Below are positions 29,131-37,308 of a stretch of DNA of 64,000 nucleotides, piece after piece (the first letter of the stretch is position 1; the number at the start of each line of letters is the position of its first letter). Both the position numbers and the translations under genes were made by a program. Origin of the DNA: DASYDU01 sp050248495 (GTDB lineage: Bacteria > Planctomycetota > Planctomycetia > Pirellulales > Lacipirellulaceae); assembly GCA_050248495.1 (NCBI GenBank), contig JBFWSG010000008.1, forward strand, positions 62,001 through 126,000, given 5' to 3'. The notes below the pieces were generated by a model. That model was not told the DNA's origin and did not search any database. It was given only the letters and a program-made list of their open reading frames with translations.

Positions 29131-29880
29131 CTAGCGCAGGCCGATGACGCCGCCGTCCAGATCGTAGGCGGCGCCGGTGATAAATGCCGCGGCGTCGGAA
29201 AGCAAAAACTCGGCCAGTGCCGCGACTTCCTCCGGCCGGCCCATGCGACGGAGCGGTTGATATTCCGACAATTTTCGAAACATCGCGGCCCGTTCGTCGG
29301 GTGGATAGTTCTTTTCGAGGTAACCGTCGACGAAGGGAGTATGCACGCGGGCTGGACAGATGCAATTGCAGCGAATGTTTTTGTCGATGTAGTCGCGGGC
29401 CACCGAGAGCGTCATTGTCAGCACCGCGCCCTTGGTCATCGAATACGCAAACCGATCGACGATGCCGACCTTAGACGCGATCGAGGCCAGATTGAGCACG
29501 ACGCCCTGCCCTTGCGACAGCATCTTCGGAATCGCGAAGTAGAGAGCGTGGTACACGCCCTTCACGTTCACGCGGTAGAGGCGATCGAGGTCATCGGGCG
29601 TCGTTTGTTGGACGTTGCCGACGTGAGCGATGCCGGCATTGTTCACTAGGCCATCGACGCGATCCAACCGGTCGAAGGCGCTGCGCACCGATTCGGTGTC
29701 GCTGACGTCGCAGACGAGACTCTTGGCGGCGCCGCCCTGCGACGTGATTTCCCGAAGGGTCTCGTCGCCGCCAGATTGGTCTCGATCCAAGAGCACGACC
29801 CGATCACCTCTGGCAGCCTGCCGCAACGCGATCGCGCGGCCGATGCCGGAGCCTCCTCCAGTGATGACAATCGTCCGCAT
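29131..29880 (-). CDS. SDR oxidoreductase, probable 2-keto-3-deoxy-L-fuconate dehydrogenase
   Basis: The 249-residue protein is a classical short-chain dehydrogenase: TGGGSGIGRA cofactor loop at residues 7-16, LVNNAGIAHVG, active-site Ser in NLASIASKVG and YSMTK catalytic Tyr/Lys, then IRCNCICPARVHTPFVDGYL. That last segment resembles BDH2/KDF-dehydrogenase-like SDRs rather than generic reductases. In the oxidative fucose pathway such an enzyme oxidises 2-keto-3-deoxy-L-fuconate to the 2,4-diketo acid. It lies 1 bp after the sugar-binding protein gene and upstream of GH97. The SDR class is certain; the substrate is inferred from its place in the operon with L-fuconate dehydratase. Confidence 0.8.
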   Translation of the reverse strand: MRTIVITGGGSGIGRAIALRQAARGDRVVLLDRDQSGGDETLREITSQGGAAKSLVCDVSDTESVRSAFDRLDRVDGLVNNAGIAHVGNVQQTTPDDLDRLYRVNVKGVYHALYFAIPKMLSQGQGVVLNLASIASKVGIVDRFAYSMTKGAVLTMTLSVARDYIDKNIRCNCICPARVHTPFVDGYLEKNYPPDERAAMFRKLSEYQPLRRMGRPEEVAALAEFLLSDAAAFITGAAYDLDGGVIGLR

Positions 29881-29881
29881 G

Positions 29882-30850
29882 CTATCGAAACCCTTTCCCG
29901 GTCAGCTCCTGAATTTGTTCGACATTCGCGCGATCGACAATCGCGGCGCCAGCGTCGATATTCGACGGCGCGATTCCATACCGCAGCTTCAGCGTCAGTG
30001 CGACCACGGGATAGAAGCCTTGGACATAGGGTTGCTGGTCGATCGTGAAGCGAATGTGGCCGTCGCGAACTAGCTGCAGCGTTTTTGGCGACAGATCGAA
30101 TCCGGCGGCCCAGCGGCCCTGGCCGGCGAAGTGTTTTTCGATCGCGCGGCCCGCCGCCTCGGTATCGGATTGCCCCGAACATAGCACAATTTGGATGTCG
30201 GGATCAGCCTGCAGAGCCGCGGCAACGACGTCCGCCCCCCGCGCAGCGTCGTTTCCGGTCACGACCATGGTGTACGTCACGCGCTTCTGCTCCAGTTCGT
30301 CGCGAATTCCCCGCTGCCTATCCTCCAGCGCGGAGACGCCGTCGTCGTGCTTGGTGAGGAGAATGTGAGCCCCCTGAGGTATGTCGGGGAGCGCGTGCCG
30401 AGCCAGGCTGCGGCCTGCTTCATAGAGCTGCTGATTGACGGAAGCCAGCCGCGCGTTGGGCGTTGCGTTGTCGTCCACGTTGAAGCCCACTACCGGGACT
30501 CCGCGGGCGACCGCTGCGGCGACGACTTCGTCGAACGCCTGGGGGTCGATCAGGTTGACGGCGATGCCATCGTAGCCAGCGGCGAGTGCCTGACGAAATA
30601 ATTTGACCTGCGCAGGAATGTCGACCTCCTCGGTGCCCAGAAAGTCGCAATCGACGTCCAGCATCTGGGCGGCATCGCGCATGCCCCTCTTCAGCGGATC
30701 AAAGAATTTTTGATTCACGCAGCATGTGACGAACGCCAACCGGATGCGCGGCTGCTCGGTTGCTACCGCGGCGACTGTGGTGTTCGTCCAGCAGCACGTG
30801 CCGATTGCCAACGCGGCCGCAACGATTGCCTGTGTCGAGCGTGCTTTCAT
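29882..30850 (-). CDS. periplasmic sugar-binding protein (Peripla_BP_4/RbsB type)
   Basis: The 322-residue protein has a signal peptide (AIVAAALAIGTCCWTNTTVAA) and a type I periplasmic-binding fold: IRLAFVTCCVNQKFFDPLKRG, QALAAGYDGIAVNLIDPQAF, GVPVVGFNVDDNA, VLCSGQSDTEAAGRAIE and FTIDQQPYVQGFYPV. Such proteins feed sugars to ABC importers, yet no ABC permease or ATPase is in this operon; the neighbour is a sodium/solute symporter. GAGG precedes the ATG and only 7 nt separate it from the symporter stop. It may pair with an ABC system elsewhere, or act as a sugar sensor or concentrator for this locus. The family call is firm and the role open. Confidence 0.88.
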   Translation of the reverse strand: MKARSTQAIVAAALAIGTCCWTNTTVAAVATEQPRIRLAFVTCCVNQKFFDPLKRGMRDAAQMLDVDCDFLGTEEVDIPAQVKLFRQALAAGYDGIAVNLIDPQAFDEVVAAAVARGVPVVGFNVDDNATPNARLASVNQQLYEAGRSLARHALPDIPQGAHILLTKHDDGVSALEDRQRGIRDELEQKRVTYTMVVTGNDAARGADVVAAALQADPDIQIVLCSGQSDTEAAGRAIEKHFAGQGRWAAGFDLSPKTLQLVRDGHIRFTIDQQPYVQGFYPVVALTLKLRYGIAPSNIDAGAAIVDRANVEQIQELTGKGFR

Positions 30851-30857
30851 GACCGCC

Positions 30858-32477
30858 TCAACTGAAAGTTGTATAGATGGCCAGCAGTACGGCGACCAGC
30901 GCCGCCGCGATCACCTTGAAGTTGGCCAGGCCTGGCCAGCCCGGAGCTCGCAGCGGTTCCCAGATCGAGCGCCACACAAGATTGCGGCTCTCGGGCGTGT
31001 GGCGGTGCGGCCGCCAGGTGGAGACGAGCACCATCACCGCCGAACTGAGCAGAAACAGCGCGATGCCCTGGAGCAGAAAATCGAAATGGTATGCGGTCGC
31101 GAAGGAAGTCCACCAGGCGGGGGCCAGTTGGTTGAGCGCGAACAGAGTCAGGCCCGCCGCGGTGCCGACCAAGAGCGTTGCTGCGGAACCGATCGCCGAC
31201 GCCCGCTCCCACAAGACGCCATAGAGAAAAACGCACGTCATCGGCGGCGCGATGTACGTAATCATCGCGTTGATCGCCTGGAAGATGCCGTCGGGATTCA
31301 GAGTGAGCGACCAGACGACCGCCAGGACCATTGCCAGGAATGACGCCCATCGACCGACCAAAACCAAAGTGCGATCGTCGGTCCCCGGCCTGGCGCGCTG
31401 TACGAGGTCGTAGCTCACCAGGGTGCCGATCGAGTTGAGCGCCCCGGAGACCGTCGACATCACCGCCGCCAGGAGCGCGGCGGCCATCAGCCCGCGCAGT
31501 CCGGTGGGCAGCAGCTCGCGGATCAAGAAGGCGTACGTGTCGGCCGATCCATGCAGATCTGCCGCGCTAAGCGCGCCTTGTTTGACGAGGGCCAGACACA
31601 TGGTCCCGGGCAGCACGAAGATGAACAGCGGCAGGATCTTGATGAATCCCGCAAACAGTGCCCCCGTCCGCGCATGGTTCTCGTCTTTGGCGCCGAGCAC
31701 TCGCTGCACGATCGTCTGGTCGGTGCACCAATACCAGATGCCGATCACCGGATAACCGAAGATCAGCGAATACCACGGCAATTCGCCCGCATGTTCGCTC
31801 CCGCGGAGCAAGGTCAGTTGCTCATGCGGGACGGCCGCGGTGATTCCCGGCCAGCCGCCGACCTTGAACCACGCCGCGAGCGCGATCACGATCGCCCCCG
31901 CCAATAGAATCAAAGTCTGAATCGACTCGGTGACGACGACGGCCGTCAAACCGCCCAGGATCGTGTAGAGCCCCGTCAGTCCGGCGATCACCAGCACACA
32001 AGCGGTCTTCGACAATTCCACGCCGAAGATGCCGTTGAGCACGACGGCGCCCGTATAGAGCGAGAAGCCGATGTGAATGAAGATCGCAGAAAACACCGAC
32101 AGCACCGCGACAATATCGCGCGACAACCGCGAATAGCGGCGCTCGAGAAAGTCGGGCAGCGTGGCCACGCGAGAGCGAACGTAGAAAGGGGCGAAGAAGA
32201 CTGCTAATACCACCAGCGTAAAGCCGGCCAGCAATTCGAAATTGCCCATCAGTAGTCCGCTGGTGTAACCCGCTTCGGCGAGGCCGACCAAATGGACGGT
32301 CGAGATATTGGTGGCGAAGAGCGCCAGGCCGATCACTGGCCATTTCAATTGTCCGCCGGCGAGAAAGTATCCTTTGGCTTCCTGCGATTCCGCTTGCGCG
32401 CGCAGCCCAGCCCAACAACCCAGGCCGACGATCGCGACCAGGTAAGCGACCACAACGGCGATATCAAGCGGCCCCAT
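30858..32477 (-). CDS. sodium:solute symporter (SSS/SGLT family), probable L-fucose importer
   Basis: The 539-residue protein is a polytopic membrane protein of about 13-14 helices with SSS signatures: YLVAIVGLGCWAGLRAQ, KGYFLAGGQLKWPVIGLALF, ATNISTVHLVGLAEAGY, FYVRSRVATLPDFLERRYS and YWCTDQTIVQRVLGAKDENHA, and a sodium-site-like RGLMAAALLAAVMSTVSGALNS. It resembles SGLT-like sugar symporters. ATG at 32477 overlaps the fucD stop by 14 bp, which gives MGPLDIAVVVAYLV at the proper N-terminus. Embedded between L-fuconate dehydratase and the sugar-binding protein, it most likely imports L-fucose or a derived sugar with sodium. Substrate is inferred from context. Confidence 0.9.
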   Translation of the reverse strand: MGPLDIAVVVAYLVAIVGLGCWAGLRAQAESQEAKGYFLAGGQLKWPVIGLALFATNISTVHLVGLAEAGYTSGLLMGNFELLAGFTLVVLAVFFAPFYVRSRVATLPDFLERRYSRLSRDIVAVLSVFSAIFIHIGFSLYTGAVVLNGIFGVELSKTACVLVIAGLTGLYTILGGLTAVVVTESIQTLILLAGAIVIALAAWFKVGGWPGITAAVPHEQLTLLRGSEHAGELPWYSLIFGYPVIGIWYWCTDQTIVQRVLGAKDENHARTGALFAGFIKILPLFIFVLPGTMCLALVKQGALSAADLHGSADTYAFLIRELLPTGLRGLMAAALLAAVMSTVSGALNSIGTLVSYDLVQRARPGTDDRTLVLVGRWASFLAMVLAVVWSLTLNPDGIFQAINAMITYIAPPMTCVFLYGVLWERASAIGSAATLLVGTAAGLTLFALNQLAPAWWTSFATAYHFDFLLQGIALFLLSSAVMVLVSTWRPHRHTPESRNLVWRSIWEPLRAPGWPGLANFKVIAAALVAVLLAIYTTFS

Positions 32478-33717
32478 GTCCAACCAACCGAGACAGATCC
32501 ACCAGATCGCAGCTGGCGCCCGACTCCTGCGGCGTGCGGTAGACACCGTCTTCCACGCGGCAAGGCGTGGCAAAATGCTCCTGCAAGTGCGGAATGTATT
32601 CCAGGAAGAGCGCCTCATGGTCGAGCGCCACATGGTTGAAGAGCACCAGATGCTGGTGCAGCTGTCCCATGTCGCCGACGTGCGGCACCACCGGCACGCC
32701 AAATTTCTTGGCCAGCAGGCTCACCGCGATAAATTCACTCACACCCGCCACACGCAGCGCGTCGACCTGGCAGAAGCCCAGGCAGCCCATCTGCAGATAG
32801 TTCTTGAACAACACGCGATTTGGCACATGCTCGCCGGCCGCCACTTTCACCGGGGCCAGTTCCTCGGCGATCGTGCGATGGGCGATCAGGTCGTCGGGGT
32901 GGGTCGGCTCTTCGATCCAATAGAGATCGAAGTCCCGGGCGCGACGGCCGAACTCGAGCGCTTGCGCGAGCGTCCATTGTTGGTTGGCGTCCACCATGCA
33001 GCGGACGTCCGGGCCGGCCGCCGAGCGGACGATTTCCAAGCGCCGCAAGTCGCGATCCAGGTCGGCGGAACCAACTTTCAATTTCAACGCCGTGAATCCC
33101 GCGTCGACCGAGCGGCGGCAATTGTCGCGGAGCAGGTTGTCCTCGTAGCCAAACCAGCCCACGGACGTGTCGTATCCGGGATAGCCCCGATCGATGACGT
33201 CCAGCCGCTGGTTCCGCGTCGAATGCTGCTCGCGCAGCATTTCGACGGCCGTCGCGCGGGGGAGCACATCTTCGAGGTAGCTCAGATCGAGCGTGTCGAC
33301 GATTTCCTGCGGCGAGAGGTCCAACAACAGCCGCCAGAGCGGGACGCCGCGCGACTTCGCCCACAGATCCCAGCAGGCGTTGGTGATCGAGGCCAGCGCC
33401 AGGTGGACCACGCCTTTGTGCGGGCCCAACCAGCGATAGCGCTCGTCGTTCGCGGTTCGCCGCTGCCATTCTCCCAGGTCCGACATCACTTCTTCGATGT
33501 CGCGTCCGCGCAAACTTTGCGAGAGATAATCGGCTGCCTGGCAGACCAACTCGTTTCCGTCGCCGAGCGTAAACGCCAGCCCGACGCCGCGCTCGCGCCC
33601 TTCGCGTTCGAGGATCGTCACCGAATAGGAATAGATCGGGTGGCGGTGAACCGCGTCCGATCCGGCGTCGTCGGCGAATGGGTAGCGGGCGTCGAATACG
33701 TGTGCCTTTTCAATCAT
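32464..33717 (-). CDS. fucD: L-fuconate dehydratase (enolase superfamily)
   Basis: The 417-residue protein matches the FucD/ENOSF1 group along its length: LGDGNELVCQAADYL, RWLGPHKGVVHLALASITNA, the paired lysines in FTALKLKVGS, metal ligands in CMVDANQQW, WIEEPTHPDD and AAGEHVPNRV, and the catalytic His in VVPHVGDMGQLHQHLVLFN. FucD dehydrates L-fuconate to 2-keto-3-deoxy-L-fuconate. ATG at 33717 gives MIEKAHVFDARYPFADDAGSD, where ENOSF1-like proteins begin; it lies 2 bp past the stop of the preceding SDR gene. This is the enzyme that identifies the operon as oxidative L-fucose catabolism. Other six-carbon acid sugars remain possible as side substrates. Confidence 0.92.
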   Translation of the reverse strand: MIEKAHVFDARYPFADDAGSDAVHRHPIYSYSVTILEREGRERGVGLAFTLGDGNELVCQAADYLSQSLRGRDIEEVMSDLGEWQRRTANDERYRWLGPHKGVVHLALASITNACWDLWAKSRGVPLWRLLLDLSPQEIVDTLDLSYLEDVLPRATAVEMLREQHSTRNQRLDVIDRGYPGYDTSVGWFGYEDNLLRDNCRRSVDAGFTALKLKVGSADLDRDLRRLEIVRSAAGPDVRCMVDANQQWTLAQALEFGRRARDFDLYWIEEPTHPDDLIAHRTIAEELAPVKVAAGEHVPNRVLFKNYLQMGCLGFCQVDALRVAGVSEFIAVSLLAKKFGVPVVPHVGDMGQLHQHLVLFNHVALDHEALFLEYIPHLQEHFATPCRVEDGVYRTPQESGASCDLVDLSRLVGHGAA

Positions 33718-33719
33718 CC

Positions 33720-34481
33720 TTACCGCCGATATCCAAGTTCGGCGCCGCCCGAAACGTGCATGATGTGTCCCGTAATAAACCGCGCCTTGTCCGAAAGCAG
33801 AAATACGCAAGCGTCGGCGATCACGTCTCCCTCAGGGCAGTTTCCCAAGGGGTGGATCGCATCCAGATACTCGTTGATTGCCGCCGGATCAGCCTGATCG
33901 CTGGCCCATTTTCGCAGCATCGGGGTCCAGGTCCCGGCCGGGCACACCGCATTGACCCGAATGCCATACTCGGCATAGTCCAGGGCCATCGATTTGGTGA
34001 GTGTGTTCATGCCGCCCTTTGTAGCGGTGTACGCGGCGTGGGTTGCCTGCCCGATCACGCCCACCAGGCTGGAAGTGTTGAGGATCGAGCCGCGCGTTTG
34101 CCGCAGCGCGTCGAGGCCAAACTTTGTAGTCAGATACACGCTCTTTAGATTGATCGACAGGACTTCGTCCCATTCCGATTCAGACGTCTCGTGCAGCGGC
34201 TTCGATGGACCGGTGATCCCGGCGTTGTTGTGAATCGCATCGATCCGGCCGAAGTGAGCGAGCGTGGCGGCGATGGCCGCTTGGACCTCGTCGGACTGCG
34301 AGACGTCGCAGACAATTCCCAAGTGCCTGGTCCCCAATTCAGCGACGGCCGCATCCACGCGGTCCTTCGAGCGAGCAACCACCGCAACCTGAGCGCCTTC
34401 GGCCGCGTACGCCTCGGCGCAGTGGCGGCCGATGCCATCCGATCCGCCGGTGAGGAAGACGACCTTGTTTTCGAGGAGCAT
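33720..34481 (-). CDS. SDR oxidoreductase, probable L-fucose dehydrogenase
   Basis: The 253-residue SDR has TGGSDGIGRH at residues 11-20, HNNAGITGP, Ser in ILNTSSLVGVIG, YTATK, and a C-terminal GHIMHVSGGAELGYRR. As the first gene of the operon, upstream of fuconate dehydratase, it is the natural candidate to oxidise L-fucose to L-fucono-lactone. The two SDRs of this operon are clearly different proteins, as expected if each catalyses one of the two pathway oxidations. No lactonase is seen; the lactone may open spontaneously or the gene is elsewhere. Start ATG 34481 faces the divergent GntR gene. SDR class is certain, substrate is inferred. Confidence 0.82.
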   Translation of the reverse strand: MLLENKVVFLTGGSDGIGRHCAEAYAAEGAQVAVVARSKDRVDAAVAELGTRHLGIVCDVSQSDEVQAAIAATLAHFGRIDAIHNNAGITGPSKPLHETSESEWDEVLSINLKSVYLTTKFGLDALRQTRGSILNTSSLVGVIGQATHAAYTATKGGMNTLTKSMALDYAEYGIRVNAVCPAGTWTPMLRKWASDQADPAAINEYLDAIHPLGNCPEGDVIADACVFLLSDKARFITGHIMHVSGGAELGYRR

Positions 34482-34487
34482 TTTGGC

Positions 34488-34515
34488 TTGCAGAATCTGT
34501 CGGACAGGTTATGAT
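34488..34515 (+). promoter_or_regulatory. candidate promoter of the GntR gene
   Basis: TTGCAG (34488-34493) and TATGAT (34510-34515) are separated by 16 nt; the -10 matches consensus at 5 of 6 positions, the -35 at only 3. Transcription would start near 34522. The first CTGTCGGACAG palindrome lies exactly between the two boxes. Confidence 0.45.
34497..34507. promoter_or_regulatory. candidate GntR operator 1 (CTGTCGGACAG)
   Basis: A perfect 11-bp inverted repeat, CTGTC-G-GACAG, lies between the -35 and -10 boxes of the GntR promoter. It shares CTGTNNGACAG with two further sites at 19 bp and 143 bp distance. Confidence 0.55.
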
Positions 34516-34526
34516 GTGTATGACAG
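34516..34526. promoter_or_regulatory. candidate GntR operator 2 (GTGTATGACAG)
   Basis: It matches the CTGTNNGACAG pattern except for the first base and starts 19 bp (about two helical turns) from operator 1. It overlaps the predicted GntR transcription start. Confidence 0.5.
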
Positions 34527-34541
34527 GTAGGCCCTTTGTGC

Positions 34542-34570
34542 AGATTAAGCGGGGCGGGCCTGTCTGTCAA
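34542..34570 (-). promoter_or_regulatory. candidate promoter of the L-fucose operon
   Basis: On the minus strand a perfect TTGACA (34570-34565) is followed after 17 nt by TAATCT (34547-34542), a weak -10. Transcription would start near 34535, with the palindromic operators 34516-34526 and 34497-34507 just downstream, a repressor-like geometry. Confidence 0.4.
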
Positions 34571-34590
34571 TAAAATGGCGTGAAATCTGA

Positions 34591-35379
34591 ATGAGTAGCG
34601 AGATGGCCGACGTCATGCGAGTGAAAGAATCGGCAAAACCTGTACGACAGGATGGGCCCGAAATCTCGGCACCCCATCGCGCCAGCCAGCAGATCGAAGC
34701 TTTTCTGCAGGAGCGGATCCTCTCCGGCGAGTGGCCCTGCGGCCACAAACTGCCCTCCGAAGCGGGTTTGCGCGAGCAGTTTGGCGCCAGCCGAACCGTT
34801 GTCCGCGAAGCCATTCGCCGCCTGCAAGGCCGCGGTCTGCTCAAGACGATCAACGGCAGCGGCAGCTACGTGGCGGGTGGACGTCTGGAGCATGTCTCGC
34901 AAGCGGTCAATGCGTACTCCGTGCTCATCGCCAGTGACAAAGATTTTGGCGATCTCCTGGAGCTGCGGATGGCGATCGAGGGCGACGCCGCCGCGAAGGT
35001 CGCTCGCCGGCAATCATCCGATGACTGGCAGTCGCTCGAGGATCGGCTCTCGGCGATGGAATCCACCCGCGTGCTCGAGGAATTTGCCATTCTCGACATC
35101 GATTTCCACATGGAGCTGCTGCGTCTGTCGCGGAATGACTTGTTTGTTTCGCTGGGATCGGCGCTCCGCGATCGTTACGTAAGATTCGCGATCGACTCCT
35201 ATCGACGGGGCGAGCGCTTACGTGAAGGCACGCTGGAGGAGCATCGGCTGATTTTGCGGGCAATCATGAGCGGCGATCCGATGGCGGCCCGTGAGGCAGC
35301 TCGTCAGCACGTGTGCCATGCGCGGAGCCGCTGGGAACATAGTCGAGAGGACGAACCGATCGATCACTCGAAGAAATAG
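34591..35379 (+). CDS. GntR-family transcriptional regulator, FadR subfamily
   Basis: The 262-residue protein has an N-terminal winged helix (about 35-100): ASQQIEAFLQERILSGEW, LPSEAGLREQFGASRTVVRE, AIRRLQGRGLLKTINGSGSY. An all-helical FCD effector domain follows (about 115-245) with DLLELRMAIEGDAAAKVAR, DIDFHMELLRLS and EEHRLILRAIMSGDPMAARE, whose Asp and His residues are typical of a metal- and acid-binding pocket. Sugar acids are usual ligands, so L-fuconate or its keto acid is a likely inducer. It is divergent from the fucose operon over 109 bp and precedes the fucosidase gene, whose start lies 20 bp after its stop. The 34-residue N-terminal extension is longer than usual; starts at codons 5 or 9 are also possible. 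Confidence 0.92.
   Translation: MSSEMADVMRVKESAKPVRQDGPEISAPHRASQQIEAFLQERILSGEWPCGHKLPSEAGLREQFGASRTVVREAIRRLQGRGLLKTINGSGSYVAGGRLEHVSQAVNAYSVLIASDKDFGDLLELRMAIEGDAAAKVARRQSSDDWQSLEDRLSAMESTRVLEEFAILDIDFHMELLRLSRNDLFVSLGSALRDRYVRFAIDSYRRGERLREGTLEEHRLILRAIMSGDPMAAREAARQHVCHARSRWEHSREDEPIDHSKK
34640..34650. promoter_or_regulatory. candidate GntR operator 3 inside the regulator gene (CTGTACGACAG)
   Basis: CTGTACGACAG differs from operator 1 only at the two central bases, and with its flanks forms the inverted repeat CCTGT-ACG-ACAGG (34639-34651). It lies 50 bp into the regulator coding sequence, a position suited to a roadblock or looping site. Coding constraint could also explain it. Confidence 0.4.
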
Positions 35380-35399
35380 TGGTTGGTGTTGGGGCGGAA

Positions 35400-37211
35400 A
35401 TGGTCAAGAGATTCTTAAGCGTGAGGCGGGCTGCAGTCTGGTGCGGGCTGGCGTTCACTGTTGCCGCCACAGCGACAGGCATCGGCCGCGCGGAAGAAGC
35501 GGCGAAGAAGGTCGATGAGAATTCTGCCGCCATCGATCAAGCGGCGACCGATCGCGCGATCGACGCCTGGCGTGCGAAGCGGTTCGGCATGTTCGTCCAT
35601 TGGGGGCCGATCGCGCTCAAGGGCGCAGAGATCGGCTGGTCGCGCGGCCGCGAAGTGCCTGCCGAAGAGTACGACGCGCTCTACAAGGATTTCAATCCGA
35701 CGGAGTTCGACGCCGACGCCTGGGCGACGCTCGCGCGCGACGCCGGCATGAAGTACCTGGTCATCACGTCCAAGCACCACGACGGCTTTTGCCTGTGGCC
35801 GACGAAGTGCTCCGACTACAACATCGCGAACACGCCGTTTCAGCGGGATATCCTCCGCGAGCTGAGCGCGGCATGCGGGCGGGCGGGCGTCCAATTCTGC
35901 ACGTACTACTCGCTGCCGGATTGGCGCGACGCAGACTATCCCTTGGGTTCTCCCGGCGGCAGTACGAAGAAGCCCCACCCGAATATGGCGCGGTTCTACG
36001 ATTTGATCCGAGCCCAAACGCGGGAGCTGATCGAGCAGTATCACCCGGGCATTCTCTGGTTCGACGGGGATTGGGAAGAGCCGTGGAACCACGACTTGGG
36101 CAGCCGGCTCTACGTCGAGCTGAAACAACAGAACCCCGAGCTGATCATCAACAACCGCATCGCCAAGAGCCGTCCGGGCGTCGTTCCCGAGGGAACTCCG
36201 AGGCAGGCGAACTCCGGCGACTACGATACGCCCGAGCAGCGCATTGGCAGCTTCAGTCGCGAGATTCCCTGGGAAACCTGCATGACGATTTGCCAGAACT
36301 GGTCCTGGAAGCCGAACGACGAAATGAAATCGCTCAAAGAGTGTTTGCAGGCATTGGTGCAAACGGTGGGCGGCGACGGCAACTTTCTCTTCAATGTGGG
36401 GCCGATGCCCGACGGCCGCATCGAACCGCGGCAAGCCCAGCGGTTGCGCGAGATGGGCGCCTGGCTCGAGAAATATGGCGACGGCATCTACGGCACGCGT
36501 GGCGGACCGTTCAAGCCGGGAATGTGGGGCGCCGCCACCTGCAAAGGAAACCGCATCCACGTGTATGTGATGAAGTGGCCGGCGCAAGGGCCGTTCGAAT
36601 TGCCGCCGATCGGGAAGCGAATCATCGACAGCCGCACGCTCAGCGGAGGCGCGGCCCGCGTGACGCAGGGCGACTCGGGCATCTCGATCGACGTCGACGC
36701 TGCCGACCGTAACGAGATTGCGACCGTGATCGAGCTCACGATTGATGGCGATGCCTTTTCGATCGAGCCGGTGGACGTTGACTATCGCAGCGGCTCGCTT
36801 GCCCGCGACAAACGGGCCACGGCATCGAACGTGTTCTACAACGAACCACAATACGCCGCTCGGTCGGCAATCGACGACGACAACGCCACGCGCTGGGCGA
36901 CCGACAGCGGGTCGCAGCCGGCGTGGCTGGAAGTCGATCTCGGCGAGCCGACGAAGATCGAGCGGTTTCTGATCGATGAGCCGGCGGAATACAAGCGGAT
37001 CGAGAAATACGGGCTCGAAGCCTTCGCTGGAAACAAGTGGCAGACGATTCACACCGGTTCCACGATCGGTCCAGAACATTCGGTTTCGGTTGCCACGATC
37101 ACGGCCAGCCGCGTGCGACTTCAGATTCTGAAGTCGAGCGACGCGCCGACGATTCGGGAATTTCAGGTCTATGGTCCATCCAGCACACAATCTACGACAG
37201 CTACGAATTGA
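35400..37211 (+). CDS. alpha-L-fucosidase GH29 with C-terminal F5/8-type C domain
   Basis: The 603-residue protein has a signal peptide (RAAVWCGLAFTVAATATGIGRA). The GH29 barrel shows WRAKRFGMFVHWGPIALKG, MKYLVITSKHHDGFCLWPTK, RAGVQFCTYYSLPDWRDADY, GILWFDGDWEEPWNHDL (the Asp of WFD is the expected nucleophile) and DGNFLFNVGPMPDG. Residues about 475-600 form a discoidin-like F5/8 C domain (DDDNATRWATDSGSQPAWLE, VRLQILKSSDAPTIREFQV) that probably binds carbohydrate. It releases L-fucose from fucosylated glycans or fucoidan outside the cytoplasm. ATG 35400 is preferred; GTG 35379, overlapping the GntR stop, would add 7 residues. It links the GntR gene and the fucose operon to the substrate. Confidence 0.94.
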   Translation: MVKRFLSVRRAAVWCGLAFTVAATATGIGRAEEAAKKVDENSAAIDQAATDRAIDAWRAKRFGMFVHWGPIALKGAEIGWSRGREVPAEEYDALYKDFNPTEFDADAWATLARDAGMKYLVITSKHHDGFCLWPTKCSDYNIANTPFQRDILRELSAACGRAGVQFCTYYSLPDWRDADYPLGSPGGSTKKPHPNMARFYDLIRAQTRELIEQYHPGILWFDGDWEEPWNHDLGSRLYVELKQQNPELIINNRIAKSRPGVVPEGTPRQANSGDYDTPEQRIGSFSREIPWETCMTICQNWSWKPNDEMKSLKECLQALVQTVGGDGNFLFNVGPMPDGRIEPRQAQRLREMGAWLEKYGDGIYGTRGGPFKPGMWGAATCKGNRIHVYVMKWPAQGPFELPPIGKRIIDSRTLSGGAARVTQGDSGISIDVDAADRNEIATVIELTIDGDAFSIEPVDVDYRSGSLARDKRATASNVFYNEPQYAARSAIDDDNATRWATDSGSQPAWLEVDLGEPTKIERFLIDEPAEYKRIEKYGLEAFAGNKWQTIHTGSTIGPEHSVSVATITASRVRLQILKSSDAPTIREFQVYGPSSTQSTTATN

Positions 37212-37308
37212 CTTGCTGCGAACGATCTCCAGGCCCGGGTTGGATATTGTCAGGCTGCGTTCGTTGACGGAATTCTCGAACGGCTTCGACCAGAGGAGTC
37301 GGAACACC

